Positions 7,538 to 16,929 of a stretch of 64,000 nucleotides of DNA are shown here, one piece after another (within the stretch, counting starts at the first letter, position 1; every line of letters begins with the position of its first letter). Origin of the DNA: Thraustochytrium sp. TN22 (taxonomy: Eukaryota > Sar > Bigyra > Thraustochytrida > Thraustochytriidae); contig JABLUY010000072.1 in assembly GCA_013306675.1 (NCBI GenBank), positions 62,001 through 126,000 of the forward strand, written 5' to 3'. The notes under the pieces were generated by a model. That model worked only from the letters and a program-made list of their open reading frames with translations. It was not told the DNA's origin and made no database searches. The position numbers and the translations under genes are program-made.

Positions 7538-9913
7538 ATGGCCGAGGACTGGGAGCAGTGCAAGGAGAATGCGATGCCGCTGAAGCGCGGGCGCGACCCG
7601 AAGAAGCTGCGGCCGCTGGGAACGCAGAGCGAGATCGTGGGGCGCAAGGACAAGCTGGAGCGCGAGAAGGAGGCCTTCGAGGAGGCGCTGGCGCTGGCGA
7701 CGAGCGACGGCGACATGGAGGACCCGCTCGCGACGTGGATCCGCTACATTAAGTGGATGCAGGAGAACTACCCGTCCGGCAGCACGGAGCTGCTGACGCT
7801 GCTGGAGCGCTGCACGCGCGAGTTCAAGGACGATGAGCGGTACCGTAACCACGAAAAGTACCTCAAGGTCTGGATCGGTTATGCGGACCTGCTCACAAAC
7901 CCATCGTCCGTGTTCAAGTACCTGCGCGAGAACAAGATCGGGGAGAAGCTGGCGCTCTACTACGTCGCGACGGCGTGGACCGCGGAGCGGCGCGGCGACT
8001 TCCCGCTCGCCGACAAGGCATACTCGGTGGGCCTGGAGAAGCAAGCTGAGCCGGTGGACTTGCTCAAGAAGCGCCATCGCGAGTTCCAGCGCCGCATGAG
8101 CCGGCGCTGGCTCGAACAGGCAGAGCGCGAGCGCACGGGCGCGGCGGACCCTGCCAACGACGAGGCGGCCGACGAGGCTGTCGAGGACGCTGCCGCGCGC
8201 GCGCGCTCACTGCAGCCCATCTCGCGTCGCGAAGCCGCTTCCATGCACCGTCCCATCGGCAACCGGCGTATCGCCGCGTCTCACCCGAACGTGAGCGGGC
8301 GCGCCGTGCTCGGCGGTGCCGCATCCGCCGCCGACAGCGAGGCAAACACACAGGCCAACGCGGAGGCCGGCTCGCACTTTGCAGTCTTTGAAGAGCGCGC
8401 CGCGGACCCATGGCGCAAGGATGACTGGGGTGACACGGCCGACTTGAGCGAGGCCGCCAAGCCCAAGACGACCGGCTGGAAGAACCTCGCCAGCGTCAGC
8501 GACCTGCAAAAGGAGAACGCACTAGACCCAGCGCCCTGGGCGGACCAGGGTTTGGGCCCGGGACGCGCAGCTGCGCCGCGCGCGACGCGCCCGGACCGCG
8601 CCGCGGGCCAGCCCGACCCGGCGCCCACCTTTGACGTTTTCGTGGAGGACCGGCCGTCTGGCATGCGCTCGCCGCGCGACGCCGGCTCTGTGGCCGGCGC
8701 GGCCGGCGGTCTCAAGGAGCGCGCACGTGCCGACCGCCCCGAGGCCGAATCGCTCATGAGCAAGCCCATGCGCCACTTCGATGCCGCGGACAAGGCCCCA
8801 GAGACCACGCGCGCGCCGCGAGCCCCTGCGCCTGCTGCTGCCGCTGTCGCTGCCGCCGCCGAGTCGCCGGTGGCCGAGCCTGCCGCGCTGGAGCGTGCAG
8901 ACCAGGAAGACATGACCATCAACACCAAGCTCGCCCTGGACGACATGTTTGAGATGTTCGGCTCGCCCAGCATGAAGTCCGACGAGGCTGCGCGGTCTGC
9001 TGAGAAGAAGTCGAGTCCCCCCAAAGCACTGCCCCTGAACTTTGCTCCGCGCGACGAGACGGACACCGAGGAGGAGTATACAAACACGGAGGAGACGGTG
9101 CCGGCGCCTGCGCGCAAACCTTTCTCCATCTTTGGCGCGGCCGAGGAAGAGGCGGGTGCAGAGCCTGAGGGGGTGCAGGCCGAGCCGGCAGCGCGCAAGC
9201 CTTTCTCTATCTTTGCCGCTGAGGGGGCTGTGGAAGATGAGGAAAGTGCGGCTGTGCCTGCGGTGCGCAAGCCGTTCTCTATCTTTGGTGCTGAGGAGGC
9301 TGACCAGAGGAAGCCTATGGAGGAGGAGGAGGAGGAGGAGGAGGAGGAGGCCGACGCCGCAGCTCCGGCAACACGCAAGCCGTTTTCCATCTTTGGTGCG
9401 GAGGAAGAAGACGGAGAGGAGGCCGCTGCGTCTGCACCGGTAGCGCGCAAGCCGTTCTCCATCTTTGGTGCCGACGAGGACGCTGAGGAGGCAGCCGCCC
9501 CTGCGCCTGCACCTTCGGCACGCAAGCCTTTCTCCATCTTTGGAGCTGACGACGAAGCCGTGCCTGCACCAGCGCCATCGGCACGCAAGCCCTTCTCCAT
9601 CTTTGGGGCTGACGATGAGGCCGGGGAGGCAGTCTCTGCGCCAGCGCCCGCGCCCGCGGCGCGCAAGCCTTTCTCCATCTTTGGCGCTGACGAGGACGCT
9701 GAGAATGCCGCTGCCAATGCGCCGCCAAAGACGCGCAAGCCATTTGCCATTTTTGGCAGTGAGGACGACGACGCCGGCGCTGGCGCGTCTGCACTGCAAG
9801 GCGCGGGCGCCGCGGAGGACGACACAGAGCTCTCGTTCGCGCCGCTGGAGGCCATCTTGGAAGCCTCGGGCGAAGCGGACGACTCAGTAAACTCGTCCAT
9901 GACGCGGCCGTGA
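7538..9913 (+). CDS. MAD3: Mad3/BUBR1-type spindle checkpoint protein with nine ABBA-like repeats
   Basis: This 791-residue protein should act in the mitotic checkpoint complex, holding CDC20 and inhibiting the anaphase-promoting complex. The N-terminus has the family signature KENAMPLKRGRD (KEN at residues 9-11). The Mad3/BUB1 homology TPR domain follows at about residues 34-190 (WIRYIKWMQENYPSG, ERYRNHEKYLKVWIGYAD, KIGEKLALYYVATAW). A second KEN box sits at 325-327 (LQKENALDP). Residues about 458-476 (MTINTKLALDDMFEMFGSP) match a conserved motif that, from memory, is found in BUB1/BUBR1 relatives. From about residue 526 to 745 the sequence RKPFSIFGA plus an acidic tail occurs nine times. 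No kinase domain is present, so this is Mad3-like rather than a full BUB1. The ATG lies directly before the KEN motif, as in the family. Family assignment is very secure; the role of the array is not known. Confidence 0.95.
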   Translation: MAEDWEQCKENAMPLKRGRDPKKLRPLGTQSEIVGRKDKLEREKEAFEEALALATSDGDMEDPLATWIRYIKWMQENYPSGSTELLTLLERCTREFKDDERYRNHEKYLKVWIGYADLLTNPSSVFKYLRENKIGEKLALYYVATAWTAERRGDFPLADKAYSVGLEKQAEPVDLLKKRHREFQRRMSRRWLEQAERERTGAADPANDEAADEAVEDAAARARSLQPISRREAASMHRPIGNRRIAASHPNVSGRAVLGGAASAADSEANTQANAEAGSHFAVFEERAADPWRKDDWGDTADLSEAAKPKTTGWKNLASVSDLQKENALDPAPWADQGLGPGRAAAPRATRPDRAAGQPDPAPTFDVFVEDRPSGMRSPRDAGSVAGAAGGLKERARADRPEAESLMSKPMRHFDAADKAPETTRAPRAPAPAAAAVAAAAESPVAEPAALERADQEDMTINTKLALDDMFEMFGSPSMKSDEAARSAEKKSSPPKALPLNFAPRDETDTEEEYTNTEETVPAPARKPFSIFGAAEEEAGAEPEGVQAEPAARKPFSIFAAEGAVEDEESAAVPAVRKPFSIFGAEEADQRKPMEEEEEEEEEEADAAAPATRKPFSIFGAEEEDGEEAAASAPVARKPFSIFGADEDAEEAAAPAPAPSARKPFSIFGADDEAVPAPAPSARKPFSIFGADDEAGEAVSAPAPAPAARKPFSIFGADEDAENAAANAPPKTRKPFAIFGSEDDDAGAGASALQGAGAAEDDTELSFAPLEAILEASGEADDSVNSSMTRP
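9112..9770 (+). repeat. Nine in-frame RKPFSIFGA-acidic repeats in the Mad3-like gene
   Basis: Nine units carry the core RKPF(S/A)IF(G/A)(A/S), each followed by two to four Asp/Glu residues and an Ala/Pro-rich spacer. Unit spacing varies from about 17 to 40 residues; units 5-8 are most alike. The core resembles the CDC20-binding ABBA motif (Phe-x-Ile/Val-Phe/Tyr-x-acid), but the acidic residue comes one position later than in the consensus. Confidence 0.9.
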
Positions 9914-9965
9914 GGCGCGGCGCGGAGAAATGACGACCCCGGAGATGACCTTTTCCCACTTTGTA

Positions 9966-10215
9966 GAGCCTGCCCTGGAACAAGATGAACTTTCGCCTCT
10001 CTTACTGTCTCGCTCTCTGATCCAAAAGCTCCGAAAAGAAAACAGTAAAACGAGCCTGGAACATGATCAACTTGCGTGTCTCGCTCCCTGATGGAAAAGG
10101 CCCGAAAAGAAAACAGTAAAATGAGCCTGTCACAAGACCAACCTTCGCCTTTCTCCTTCCTCGCTTCCTGATCCAAAAGGCCGAAAAGAAAACATTAAAA
10201 TGAGCGACCTGTCAC
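9966..10215. repeat. Three diverged tandem repeats in the shared 3' region
   Basis: About three copies of a roughly 70-bp unit lie between the stop codons of two convergent genes. Each copy contains a form of tgatccaaaaggccgaaaag, then aaaacagtaaaatgagcctg, then a cttgcctctctcgct-like segment. The region may carry 3' processing signals for both transcripts. I see no other gene in this 300-bp gap. Confidence 0.75.
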
Positions 10216-11278
10216 AGTCCCCTGTTAAAGTAGACCCGGTGCGCACCCTTGTGGCTGAGGTGAGGCTCCAAAAGGCTGGTCTCGACAACCATATCCTGAT
10301 GAAAGAGCCCAAAGGTGATGGGAACAGCGACCTGGATCATGAGGCCCACCGTGCAGAGCATGACCGGCACGCGCATCCAAGGCGCATGGCGAGCAATGGG
10401 CTGCTCCAGAGCGCGCATGACGAGAGGCGTGCCGACGAGAATGGGAAAGGCAGCGGCCACACGAGCGACAATACAAGATCCGGCGGCCATCATGCCGGCG
10501 CGGCGGCTCTTCCCAACGTGAGCGCCCGTATCCGCATCGTAGACGTCGACGCCCTGCAAGAACTCGGACTTGCGCATGATGGACAGATTGAAGACGTCGG
10601 CTGCTGCGACGGCGCAAAAGGGCGCGTAGAGCCGCAGGCCCGGGAAGCGGCCGCTTGTGAGAAAAAGCGCCACGGCCACCGAGGAGGCCGTGGCCGCCAC
10701 GTAGGCGGCCGCGCGCTGCAAGACGGTCTCCTCGTTGCTCGTGTTGCGATTCGCGTGGTAGTGCAGTGCGTTGTAGGATTGATTCAGCCATTGCGCCAGA
10801 ACGGTCTGCGCCGGGGTGGCGGCGCTCAGCATGACGGCGTCCAGCATCATGTTCATGGGCACGATGGTGCTGAGCCGCAGCGGCGCGAAGATGATCTCGC
10901 GCGTCTGCGGGTGCACGACGGCGTTGCGCATGCGCTCGAGCTCCGTGAAGCGCGCGCGTTCGGTCTCGGTGAGCGCGCGCTCGCCAGCGCGCTCCTCCAG
11001 CGCGTCAAGCTCCCGCATGGCGCTCGTCGCCTGGTCCGCCGTCACCAGCGCCAACCTCGCGTCCAGCATGTAAAAGATGCGCGCGACGCGGGCCCAGTCT
11101 GCCTCCACGTGGTTGACATTGCCCCGACCGGACTCGTCTCGCCTTCTTCGTTAGCCGCCTCGCGAGAAGCCATCCCATCGCCCAGGCCGCCTTTTCCCAA
11201 CCTACACGAGTCATCGTTCGCGTGCCGCGCCTTGGTCCTTGCGCCCGCCGGCGGCACGGGCGCCGGCGAGCCCTCCAT
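10212..11278 (-). CDS. SFXN: Sideroflexin, mitochondrial serine transporter family (two exons)
   Basis: Sideroflexins sit in the inner mitochondrial membrane; the human members move serine for one-carbon metabolism. The frame 10212-11098 gives the family hallmarks VVHPQTREIIFAPLRLS, AQWLNQSYNALHYHANRN and several hydrophobic helices. It has no ATG in a suitable place. Adding a first exon (11206-11278, 24 codons plus one base, starting ATGGAGGGC) across a 107-bp GT-AG intron (11099-11205) gives MEGSPAPV... then DDSYWARVARIFYMLD, and a total of 319 residues, close to the usual 320 or so. The intron opens with GTAGGTTG and has a plausible branch site CTAAC. The splice is my inference, but it uses the same signature as two other introns in this window. 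The gene diverges from the MORN gene across 374 bp. Confidence 0.88.
11099..11205 (-). other. Predicted spliceosomal intron (sideroflexin)
   Basis: A 107-bp intron in phase 1. Donor GTAGGTTGGG, candidate branch site GGCTAACGAAG, acceptor GGAGGCAG. Removal joins ATGGAGGGC-led exon 1 to the sideroflexin frame and gives a protein of family length. Confidence 0.75.
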
Positions 11279-11652
11279 GGTGACGCGCTGCGCGCTGCGC
11301 TGCGCTGCCCTGCGCTGCCCTGCGCTGCCCTGCGCTGCGCTGCTGCACGCCGCGACCCCGCGCGTGCCGCGCCCCCGGCGGGCGGTTGGGCGCGCGCAGG
11401 CCGGGGCGCGCCGCGACTGCTGCGCGGGCTGCGCTGCGCGGCTCGCGAAGGGGCTTTGCTGCCGCCGAGCTCTGCGCAGCCGGAGTCTGTCAGAGTCAGA
11501 GTCAGGGCGCCAGTTTGAAAATTTGAAAATGCCAGCCAGCCTGCCTGGCTGGCCGCGTTCGAAACGCACGAGCACAGCCGCCTCGCTCAGCTCTGATCAG
11601 GCTCGGGCGCCAGCGAGACCGGCAGAGCGCCTCTGCGGCGCGGCGCGGCGCG
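11279..11652. promoter_or_regulatory. Divergent promoter region, sideroflexin and MORN genes
   Basis: This 374-bp GC-rich spacer lies between two diverging start codons. It has a short tandem run of cctgcgctg(c) units at about 11288-11342, a gtcagagtcagagtcag run near 11488-11505, and an imperfect palindrome gccagccagcctgcctggctggc at about 11530-11552 (three mismatched base pairs). No gene is seen. Confidence 0.4.
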
Positions 11653-14283
11653 ATGCGGGCGCGCGCGCGCGTGGACGCGTGGGCGGGCGGCGCGCGCGGC
11701 GGCGGCAGCGGTGGCGGCGGCGGCGGCGGCGCTGGCGGCGCTGGCGTTGGCGCTGGCGCTGGCGGCGCGGTGTTTGCGGGCGAGGTGGACGAGCAGGGCG
11801 CGCCGCACGGGGCCGGCGTGCAGCGCGTCGCGCGCGAGCGGCTCGTGTATCGCGGCGAGTGGGAGCACGGGCGCCGCGCCGGCCTGGGCGAAGCGCTGCA
11901 GGAGAGCACGCGCGTGCGCTTCGAGGGCCGGTTTGCGGACGACGCGCCCGTAGGGCCAGGGCGCAAGCAGTGGCCGTCCGGCGCAGCCTTTGTGGGCGAC
12001 TTCGACCGCAAGGGCGTGCCGCACGGACGCGGGCTGTACGAGAGCCTGAATGGCGACACCACGTGCGGAAGCTTCAGCCAGGGCAGGTGTTGCGGGCTGG
12101 GCAAGACTTTCTTTGCAAGCGGCGATGTGTACGCGGGCGACTTCCAGGACGGCAAGCCGCACGGGCTCGGCGAGCGTATCATGGAGGGTGCAGGCGAGGG
12201 CGCCGGCCCGCGCCGTGGTACGTGGGAGAACGGCGTGCTGGTGTCGGTCTGCGACGAGTCCAACTCGGAGCTGCGGCGCACGCTGGACGCCGCCGACGCA
12301 GAGGTGACCGCCACGATGGCGTATTGTGCCGGCCTGCAGCAGGACCTGCTCGTCAGGACGCGCGATGCGGTACAGCACGCCAACGCGCGATGCGTCGCGG
12401 CGCGCGACCAGTACGGCCTCCAGGTCGATGACTTTCTCTACGAGTCTTCCAAGCGCGCGGTGGCCGCACCCGCGCCCGTGTTGGCAGCGGGAGCAGGAGC
12501 AGCAAAAGCAGCACAAACTAATGCGCCCGCGCCGAAGGCGCCCAAGCCAGAGGCGTCGTCGTTGCCGCTGTCGCCGCCATCGTCATCACCGCTGTCGCCG
12601 CCGTCGTCGACGTCATCGTCGTCGTTGCCGCCGCCGCCGACGCTACCGCCGTCGTCATCTCCACTGTCACCGCCATCGTCAACGTCATCGTCGTCATTGC
12701 CGCTGCCGCTGCCGCCGTCCTCCTCCTCGTCGTCGTCGTCGCCATCGCTCGAGATTGTGGCCGCCCCGCGGCGGTCCACAGAGGTGAGCACGCTTGACCG
12801 CCCCATGCAGCGGCCGCGGCGCGCGGCGCCACTCCCGCCGCCGGAGGACGACGCCCTCAGCGAGACGCAGTCGTACGCTGTCAGCGAGGTGCAGTCCTTC
12901 ACGACTGCGACCTGGCAAGAGATCGACGACGCCGCCGCGCTGGCCCGCGCTACGAGGAGCGCGTCCGCGTCAGAGTCCGAGGACGGGATCGAGGAAGCCG
13001 CGAGCGAGGCGCCCCAGCGCGGAGGCGACAGCAGCGGCAGACCCTCCAAGGCGGCGTCCGAGGCCGGGTCGACCGTGGACCCGGAGGCGCTCGCCGCCAT
13101 GCAGGCGTCCATGTTGCGGCTGCGCGAGCAGCGCGGCGGGTATCTGCCCAGCCCGTTCTCGCGGGAGCGGCCCGAGGCCGGCGCGGAGGACGGCGGCGGT
13201 GCTGAATTGGTCTCAGCGACGCCCTCGACCGCGCTAGCCAACAACAAGCTCATGGCGATCCGCGGTTTCATCTCGAACAAGTTTAGCGACCAAATCAAGC
13301 GCCCGGCCGGCGGCCTGCAGAACCACGCGGCGTCGTCGCCAGCCGCCGCCGCCGACATACCGCACCGTCTTGGGTTACGACAGGTCTCGGCACCGAGCCC
13401 GGCGCCGTCGCACTCTGCCAGGAGCGCCTTTGGCTTTGGCGGCGACCTCGCGCTCGGGCGCGAGGATTCTGTGGTGAACCGCGACGAGGCGGAGGAGGAA
13501 GGGGACGAGGAGGACGCGGTGTTGAGCGCCCGGCAGTACGCGCTGCTGTGGAAAAGCCTGAATCCGATGCGCGGGGCTCCCGGCAAGCAGCATCTGCAGC
13601 AACTGCAGCAGCTGGCCGAGGCTGGCCGGCTCGGCGAGGACTCGGGGTGGGATCTCGACCACGATGGCAGGCTGGCCGGCGTCGTCGTCGACGACGACGA
13701 CGACGACGACGACTACGACGGCGAGGACCATGGCGGCGCACTGGCGGCGCCGTCGGTGGGCTCGTCGGTGCCCGAGACCAAGACGCCGCAGCCGCAGGAG
13801 GAGGCGTCCACGTACGAGAGCGTACGGCGCAAGGCGCGGCTGCGGCACGACGACGACGACATGTCCTCCATGGGCCCGAGCGAGATGCAGCCGCCCTCGC
13901 ACCCGCCTGCGTCGCTGGCCGCGCTGCACGCTGCTGCCGCGGCCCGGCCTGCGGGCTACTTTTCCTCGGCGGCCAGCGACTCCGGCACGACCGTGTCCTT
14001 TGTGCCGCCGCCTTCGCACCCGCCGCCTAGCCTGGCCGGGTCTTCCGAGGCGGCCTCTTCGGTGGCGCTGCCGCTGCCGCCCGCCATGACTCCTCCGCCG
14101 CAGGCGTCCCGCGCCCGCGCGCGTCGCGGCCAAGTCCTCCAACGCGTGACACCGCCTCGCCCGCGCACCGCGCCACCGCGCGCGCCGCTGCGCCCGCCGT
14201 ACCCGCCTCGCCGCCCTCCGTTGCCTCCCGCCGACGCCAGCTCGCCGCTGCCGCCCTGGCGGCCGCCCTTGCCTCCGTTCTAG
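11653..14283 (+). CDS. MORN-repeat protein with long low-complexity tail
   Basis: After an Ala/Gly-rich start, residues about 40-195 hold some seven MORN repeats, for example YRGEWEHGRRAGLGEAL, FVGDFDRKGVPHGRGLYES and YAGDFQDGKPHGLGERIM. MORN repeats form a twisted beta sheet that binds lipids or acts as a scaffold at membranes and cytoskeletal structures in protists. The remaining 680 residues are mostly disordered: Ser/Pro runs, a poly-Asp stretch near residues 678-690 and a Pro-rich C-terminus. One conserved-looking island is ALSARQYALLWKSLNPM (near residue 625). The reading frame is 876 residues. The Pro/Arg-rich last 60 residues could be read-through of an unrecognised intron or UTR, so the end is less certain than the start. 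The substrate or partner is unknown. Confidence 0.8.
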   Translation: MRARARVDAWAGGARGGGSGGGGGGGAGGAGVGAGAGGAVFAGEVDEQGAPHGAGVQRVARERLVYRGEWEHGRRAGLGEALQESTRVRFEGRFADDAPVGPGRKQWPSGAAFVGDFDRKGVPHGRGLYESLNGDTTCGSFSQGRCCGLGKTFFASGDVYAGDFQDGKPHGLGERIMEGAGEGAGPRRGTWENGVLVSVCDESNSELRRTLDAADAEVTATMAYCAGLQQDLLVRTRDAVQHANARCVAARDQYGLQVDDFLYESSKRAVAAPAPVLAAGAGAAKAAQTNAPAPKAPKPEASSLPLSPPSSSPLSPPSSTSSSSLPPPPTLPPSSSPLSPPSSTSSSSLPLPLPPSSSSSSSSPSLEIVAAPRRSTEVSTLDRPMQRPRRAAPLPPPEDDALSETQSYAVSEVQSFTTATWQEIDDAAALARATRSASASESEDGIEEAASEAPQRGGDSSGRPSKAASEAGSTVDPEALAAMQASMLRLREQRGGYLPSPFSRERPEAGAEDGGGAELVSATPSTALANNKLMAIRGFISNKFSDQIKRPAGGLQNHAASSPAAAADIPHRLGLRQVSAPSPAPSHSARSAFGFGGDLALGREDSVVNRDEAEEEGDEEDAVLSARQYALLWKSLNPMRGAPGKQHLQQLQQLAEAGRLGEDSGWDLDHDGRLAGVVVDDDDDDDDYDGEDHGGALAAPSVGSSVPETKTPQPQEEASTYESVRRKARLRHDDDDMSSMGPSEMQPPSHPPASLAALHAAAAARPAGYFSSAASDSGTTVSFVPPPSHPPPSLAGSSEAASSVALPLPPAMTPPPQASRARARRGQVLQRVTPPRPRTAPPRAPLRPPYPPRRPPLPPADASSPLPPWRPPLPPF

Positions 14284-14592
14284 CTCCCTAGCCGCTCTTG
14301 CGCCCTTCTCATCCGACGACCAGCTTGTATTTGCAATTTTCTTTTGTCGCAGCTCATCATCATCGATGACATCGCAGGCACCGTCACCTTGCGCCGCCGT
14401 GCAGTGCCCATGCATTTCCTCTTCCGCGTCTGCCACGGGTGCGCACTCCCTAGCCGTTCTCGCGCCTTTTCCATCCGAAGACCAGCTTGCATTCGCAATT
14501 TTGTCGCAGCTCATCATCATCGATGACATCGCAGGCACCTTGCGCCGTCGAAGAGTGCATTTTCTCTTCTTCGAGCCTGTCCGGGAGGCGCA
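14281..14592. repeat. Tandem duplication of about 160 bp in a 3' region
   Basis: Two diverged copies follow each other (about 14281-14447 and 14448-14592). Shared landmarks are tccctagccg-tct-gcgccttt, gaccagcttg-attgcaattt and tgtcgcagctcatcatcatc followed by gatgacatcgcaggcacc. The first copy is longer by two small insertions. It lies just after the MORN stop codon and probably forms part of its 3' UTR. Confidence 0.85.
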
Positions 14593-15140
14593 CACCGCGT
14601 GGCCTCAGTGGCCTGGTCCCTCTTGACCTGGTTGAGAGCTGAGCGGCAGCCCGGCTCGGCGATCATGATGATGATCAGCAAGTTGGAGCGCGACGCCTGC
14701 GCAGACAGGCGTGCCGCCCGGCCCGGTCCGGGTCTTGAGCTGGCGACCCGCTGCACGCTGGCAGCGGCGTGGCGTGACGGCGCGAGCCCGGTCGCGACGC
14801 GCCAGCCCAGCCGGCCGGCCGCGGCGGCCGCCGCTTCGTTGCTCGCTAGCGCTGTTGGCGAGAGCTCGCGCCATCGAGGACGAGCAGGGCGGAGTATAGC
14901 GCGCGAGCGGGACTTGGTCCTGCCCGCTGCCGTCCGGCGGGCGAGCGCCATGTGTCGCTGCACCGCTGCCGGACCACCGCGCGATGAATCGAGCGCCGCT
15001 CCGAGTCACGGGGATGCAGAAGCAGCAGAACCGCATTCGCACCCGGTCGGGGCCTTTTAGAGACGAACGCGGTGCAAGCCAGAGCGTGGTCAGGAGCTCA
15101 CTGCTCACGCACTCACGCCGGTCACTGTCAGGCCGGCACG
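14593..15140. other. Intergenic region upstream of the cytochrome P450
   Basis: I see no gene in these 550 bp. The sequence is GC-rich without strong repeats and should hold the P450 promoter; a short gatcatgatgatgatcagc palindrome-like stretch lies near 14661-14679. Confidence 0.4.
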
Positions 15141-16841
15141 ATGGCCGGGCTCTGGGCGTGGGTGCGGCGCGCGCTCAAGGCGTACGGGATCTTCGCGGTG
15201 GCGCACGTGCTGGCGAAGCTGGCGTGGAAGGTGCGCAGCTTCTTGCGGTTCAAGCGCATGACGGCGCACCTGCCCGGGTTCTACGTTGACATGGGCGCGT
15301 CGGAGCTGAGGGCGAACGCTCACCGCATGAACGAGTGGGTGTACGAGACGGTCAAGCCGTTCGAGGGCGAGCCGCTCGTGCACCGGCCGGGGCCGGACAA
15401 CATGCTGGTGTGCAACACGGAGGAGTCCGTGCGGTGGCTGCTCAAGGACGAGTTCAAGAAGATCACCAAGCCGGACGCGAGCGAGGACCCGATCTTCTTC
15501 CTCCTGCGCGAGTTCATCGGCGAGGCAATCTTCGTGCTGCGGCACGGCGATGATGCACCGGCGGATCACATCAAGTGGCTGCACCAGCGCAAGACGGCGT
15601 CGCGCATCTTCACGCGCAACAACTTCGAGAACGATATGCTCGACACCTTCACGGAGAAGGCGGCGCTGCTGGTGGAGGCCGTGACGCGCGTCGCGGCGCG
15701 CAACGAGAACGTGTCGGCAAACGCGATGAGCGCTGGCGCGCAGACCGTGGACATGCAGGAGAAGTTCTTCCAGTTCACCTTTGATTCGATCCAGCGCATC
15801 TTCTTTGGCCGCGAGGTGGACACGGTGAGCAAGGGCGAGGAGGACCCGTACGCGCGCGCCTTTGACGGGGCGCACCGGTCCATGATGCAAACGCTGTTCT
15901 TGCGCGTGCCCATCATGATTGCCAGCCGCTATCTGCTGCCGTGGCCACTCGGCTTCTTGCACCCGACCGAGTGCAACGCGGGCCTGGCCATGCAGGCCTG
16001 GCTTGCTGGCTCGCCCGAGTACGCCGAATTCCGCCACCAGGTCGCCTTTCTGCGCACCGAGACCAAGAAGCGCGTGGCCGAACTGCGCGCCGACCCGGCC
16101 ATGGCCGAGCGCAAGGACCTCATTAGCAAGTTCCTGCAGGCCGAGAAAGACGGCGCCCCGCTCTCGGACGAGCAACTCGCGGCCATCATCCTCAATCTGG
16201 TCATCGCGGGCCGTGACACCACGGCTTGCACGCTCAGCTGGATGCTCTACTACCTGTCCATCAACCAGGACGTCCAGGACAAGCTCATCGCCGAGATCGA
16301 GGAGGTGCTTCAGGGCGGGGTCCCGCAGGCCGCCGACCTGCGCGGCGACCGCCTTCCGTACCTGAACGGCTGCATCTATGAGACCATCCGCCTCGCCAGC
16401 CCGGTACCCACCAACCTCAAGGTGGCCACACGGGACGTCGCCTTCCGCGACACCGTCATCCCGGCCGGCACCAAGCTTACCTACAGCCCTTTTGCGCTCG
16501 GCCGCCGCGCCACGCGCTACAAGGACCCGGAGCGCTTCGCCCCCGAGCGCTGGATTCCCTTCGAAGAGCCGTCCATGTTCGACTTTCCCGGCTGGCAGGC
16601 CGGCTACCGGTTTTGCATCGGCATGCAGATGGCCAAGGTCGAGACTGCCGCCGTCATCGCGAACCTCTTCAACAAGCGACCCGGCGCGCGCGGCCTCCGC
16701 TTCTTTCTCGAGGATTCCCAGCACGGCAAAATCGCACCCTCCATCATGCTCACCATGTCCATCCGCAACGACCTCGGCAACGACGATATCGCCGCAGAGC
16801 ACACCCACAACCTCTTCCTCGTTCCTCGCTTTCGCGATTAG
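15141..16841 (+). CDS. Cytochrome P450, CYP4/CYP86-clan-like monooxygenase
   Basis: This 566-residue enzyme should use a haem-thiolate centre to hydroxylate a hydrophobic substrate. The fatty-acid omega-hydroxylase clan is the nearest by motif style, but the substrate cannot be read from sequence. A hydrophobic N-terminal segment (AYGIFAVAHVLAKLAWKV) would anchor it to the ER. The I-helix oxygen-activation motif is AGRDTTA (from residue 356), ExxR is ETIR (residues 414-417), the PERF-type motif is ERFAPERWIP, and the haem loop is WQAGYRFCIG with Cys492 as ligand. The first residue of the usual FxxGxRxCxG loop is Trp rather than Phe. The ATG at 15141 precedes the hydrophobic anchor and was preferred to non-ATG starts upstream. 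Confidence 0.95.
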   Translation: MAGLWAWVRRALKAYGIFAVAHVLAKLAWKVRSFLRFKRMTAHLPGFYVDMGASELRANAHRMNEWVYETVKPFEGEPLVHRPGPDNMLVCNTEESVRWLLKDEFKKITKPDASEDPIFFLLREFIGEAIFVLRHGDDAPADHIKWLHQRKTASRIFTRNNFENDMLDTFTEKAALLVEAVTRVAARNENVSANAMSAGAQTVDMQEKFFQFTFDSIQRIFFGREVDTVSKGEEDPYARAFDGAHRSMMQTLFLRVPIMIASRYLLPWPLGFLHPTECNAGLAMQAWLAGSPEYAEFRHQVAFLRTETKKRVAELRADPAMAERKDLISKFLQAEKDGAPLSDEQLAAIILNLVIAGRDTTACTLSWMLYYLSINQDVQDKLIAEIEEVLQGGVPQAADLRGDRLPYLNGCIYETIRLASPVPTNLKVATRDVAFRDTVIPAGTKLTYSPFALGRRATRYKDPERFAPERWIPFEEPSMFDFPGWQAGYRFCIGMQMAKVETAAVIANLFNKRPGARGLRFFLEDSQHGKIAPSIMLTMSIRNDLGNDDIAAEHTHNLFLVPRFRD

Positions 16842-16929
16842 GCCTACTAGACTCACACGCAGTGGTGGTAACCTGATAATCTTACAGTCACGAAGCACAT
16901 GAAGCGGCTGCAGCAAATGCTGCAGCAGG

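Noticed and set aside
8281-10176. 631-codon Ser/Ala-rich minus-strand frame
   Set aside because: Antisense of the Mad3-like gene; its repeats are the reverse translation of the RKPFSIFGA array.
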